Part shown: piece by piece, positions 14,870-15,175 of the stretch | Layout: every line of letters starts with the position of its first letter | Numbering within the stretch: position 1 is the first letter of the stretch | Origin: Bacillota bacterium | Lineage (GTDB): Bacteria; Bacillota; Clostridia; Clostridiales; Clostridiaceae | Reading direction: 5' to 3' | DNA: 15,175 nt | Assembly (NCBI GenBank): GCA_023445445.1 | Contig: JAEXLD010000130.1 | Location: forward strand, 1 to 15,175 | The notes under the pieces: generated by a model | What the model was told of the DNA's origin: nothing | The model's database searches: none | Seen by the model: only the letters and a program-made list of their open reading frames with translations | Position numbers and translations under genes: made by a program

Positions 14870-14898
14870 ATTATATCACCTAAAAGTTGTTATTTCAA
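14870..14898 (-). promoter_or_regulatory. Promoter of glg operon copy 2
   Basis: On the minus strand TTGAAA (14893-14898), a 17-base spacer and a perfect TATAAT (14870-14875) preceded by TGA form a strong sigma-A promoter with an extended -10 (TGATATAAT). The start near 14863 leaves a leader of about 50 bases. It is a better -35 match than the copy 1 promoter. Confidence 0.85.
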
Positions 14899-15033
14899 AT
14901 TACTCTATTAAGTTAAAAAAAAATTTACATTTATATAAAAATATATTTACATATATATCTTAAATTAAATATAATTTTTTTTAATTGATATAACTTTATA
15001 TTAATATACATTTATTATTAAATATAAAAAAAA

Positions 15034-15063
15034 TTACCACTTTATATAAATATATAGTGATAA
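15034..15063. repeat. Imperfect AT-rich palindrome
   Basis: The outer arms, TTACCACT and AGTGATAA, pair with one mismatch, and the TATA-rich centre pairs partly. It lies between the 5S terminator and the copy 2 glg promoter. It could be an operator or a chance product of base composition. The rest of 14899-15081 is featureless A/T-rich DNA. Confidence 0.25.
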
Positions 15064-15076
15064 CTTTTAATATTAC

Positions 15077-15113
15077 AAAAAAAAAAGACTTAAGATAAAT
15101 CTTAAGTCTTTTT
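15077..15113 (-). terminator. Intrinsic terminator of the upstream rRNA operon
   Basis: Read on the minus strand just after 5S, AAAAAGACTTAAGAT (15099-15113) pairs perfectly over 15 bases with ATCTTAAGTCTTTTT (15082-15096) around two central bases, followed by a T-run to 15077. This is a textbook intrinsic terminator and marks the end of the rRNA operon. Confidence 0.92.
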
Positions 15114-15116
15114 ATA

Positions 15117-15175
15117 ACCTGGCAACGTCCTACTCTCCCACACAGTCTCCCATGCAGTACCATCGGCGCTGTAGA
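15117..15175 (-). rRNA. 5S rRNA, 3' end only (partial)
   Basis: The minus strand reads ...GATGGTACTGCATGGGAGAC... and ends GTAGGACGTTGCCAGG, the conserved 3' half of bacterial 5S rRNA. The gene continues off the right edge. Its 3' end is placed near 15117-15119, just before the terminator hairpin. It closes the rRNA operon lying upstream of the glg genes. Confidence 0.93.

Noticed and set aside
14899..15081. Small gene or RNA in the A/T-rich spacer before the 5S terminator
   Set aside because: Short frames there have no ribosome binding site, and no stable structure other than a weak palindrome was found.

Overview
The window is very AT-rich, has strong AGGAGG-type ribosome binding sites and several TTG/GTG starts, and encodes proteins typical of low-GC Firmicutes. 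The glgBACD gene set, with a GlgD, and the rRNA leader motifs point to a Clostridium (Clostridiaceae cluster I) chromosome. The species cannot be named from the sequence alone.

Layout: both edges are ribosomal RNA on the minus strand. The right edge is the 3' part of a 5S rRNA followed by its intrinsic terminator. The left edge is the first ~23 bases of a 16S rRNA, preceded by a good sigma-A rRNA promoter, a boxA-like antitermination motif and leader hairpins. The window is therefore the complete spacer between two co-oriented rRNA operons.

Inside that spacer are two complete, diverged copies of a four-gene glycogen synthesis operon, both on the minus strand and both in the order glgB-glgA-glgC-glgD. 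Copy 2 (right) is glgB 12865-14811, glgA 11426-12862, glgC 10249-11379 and glgD 9087-10202. Copy 1 (left) is glgB 4269-6218, glgA 2839-4266, glgC 1593-2792 and glgD 472-1578. Each copy has its own promoter with an identical extended -10 (TGATATAAT). GlgC makes ADP-glucose, GlgA polymerises it into alpha-1,4-glucan, GlgB adds alpha-1,6 branches, and GlgD is a GlgC-like protein that has lost the catalytic motifs and is probably a partner subunit. Neither copy has a glycogen phosphorylase or debranching enzyme, so these are synthesis-only units. By eye the paralogues are roughly 70-85% identical, GlgC being the most conserved, so the duplication is old and not an assembly artefact.

Between the two operons lies a plus-strand block: a two-gene ABC exporter of the BcrA/ABC-2 type (6486-8620) ending in a long terminator hairpin, then a 45-codon Cys/His-containing small protein gene (8807-8944) with its own near-consensus promoter. 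A second terminator hairpin (9026-9052) separates this gene from the converging glgD copy 2. A perfect DnaA box lies at 8643-8651, and the terminator arms next to it are DnaA-box-like. No tRNA, CRISPR array, insertion sequence or phage gene was seen.
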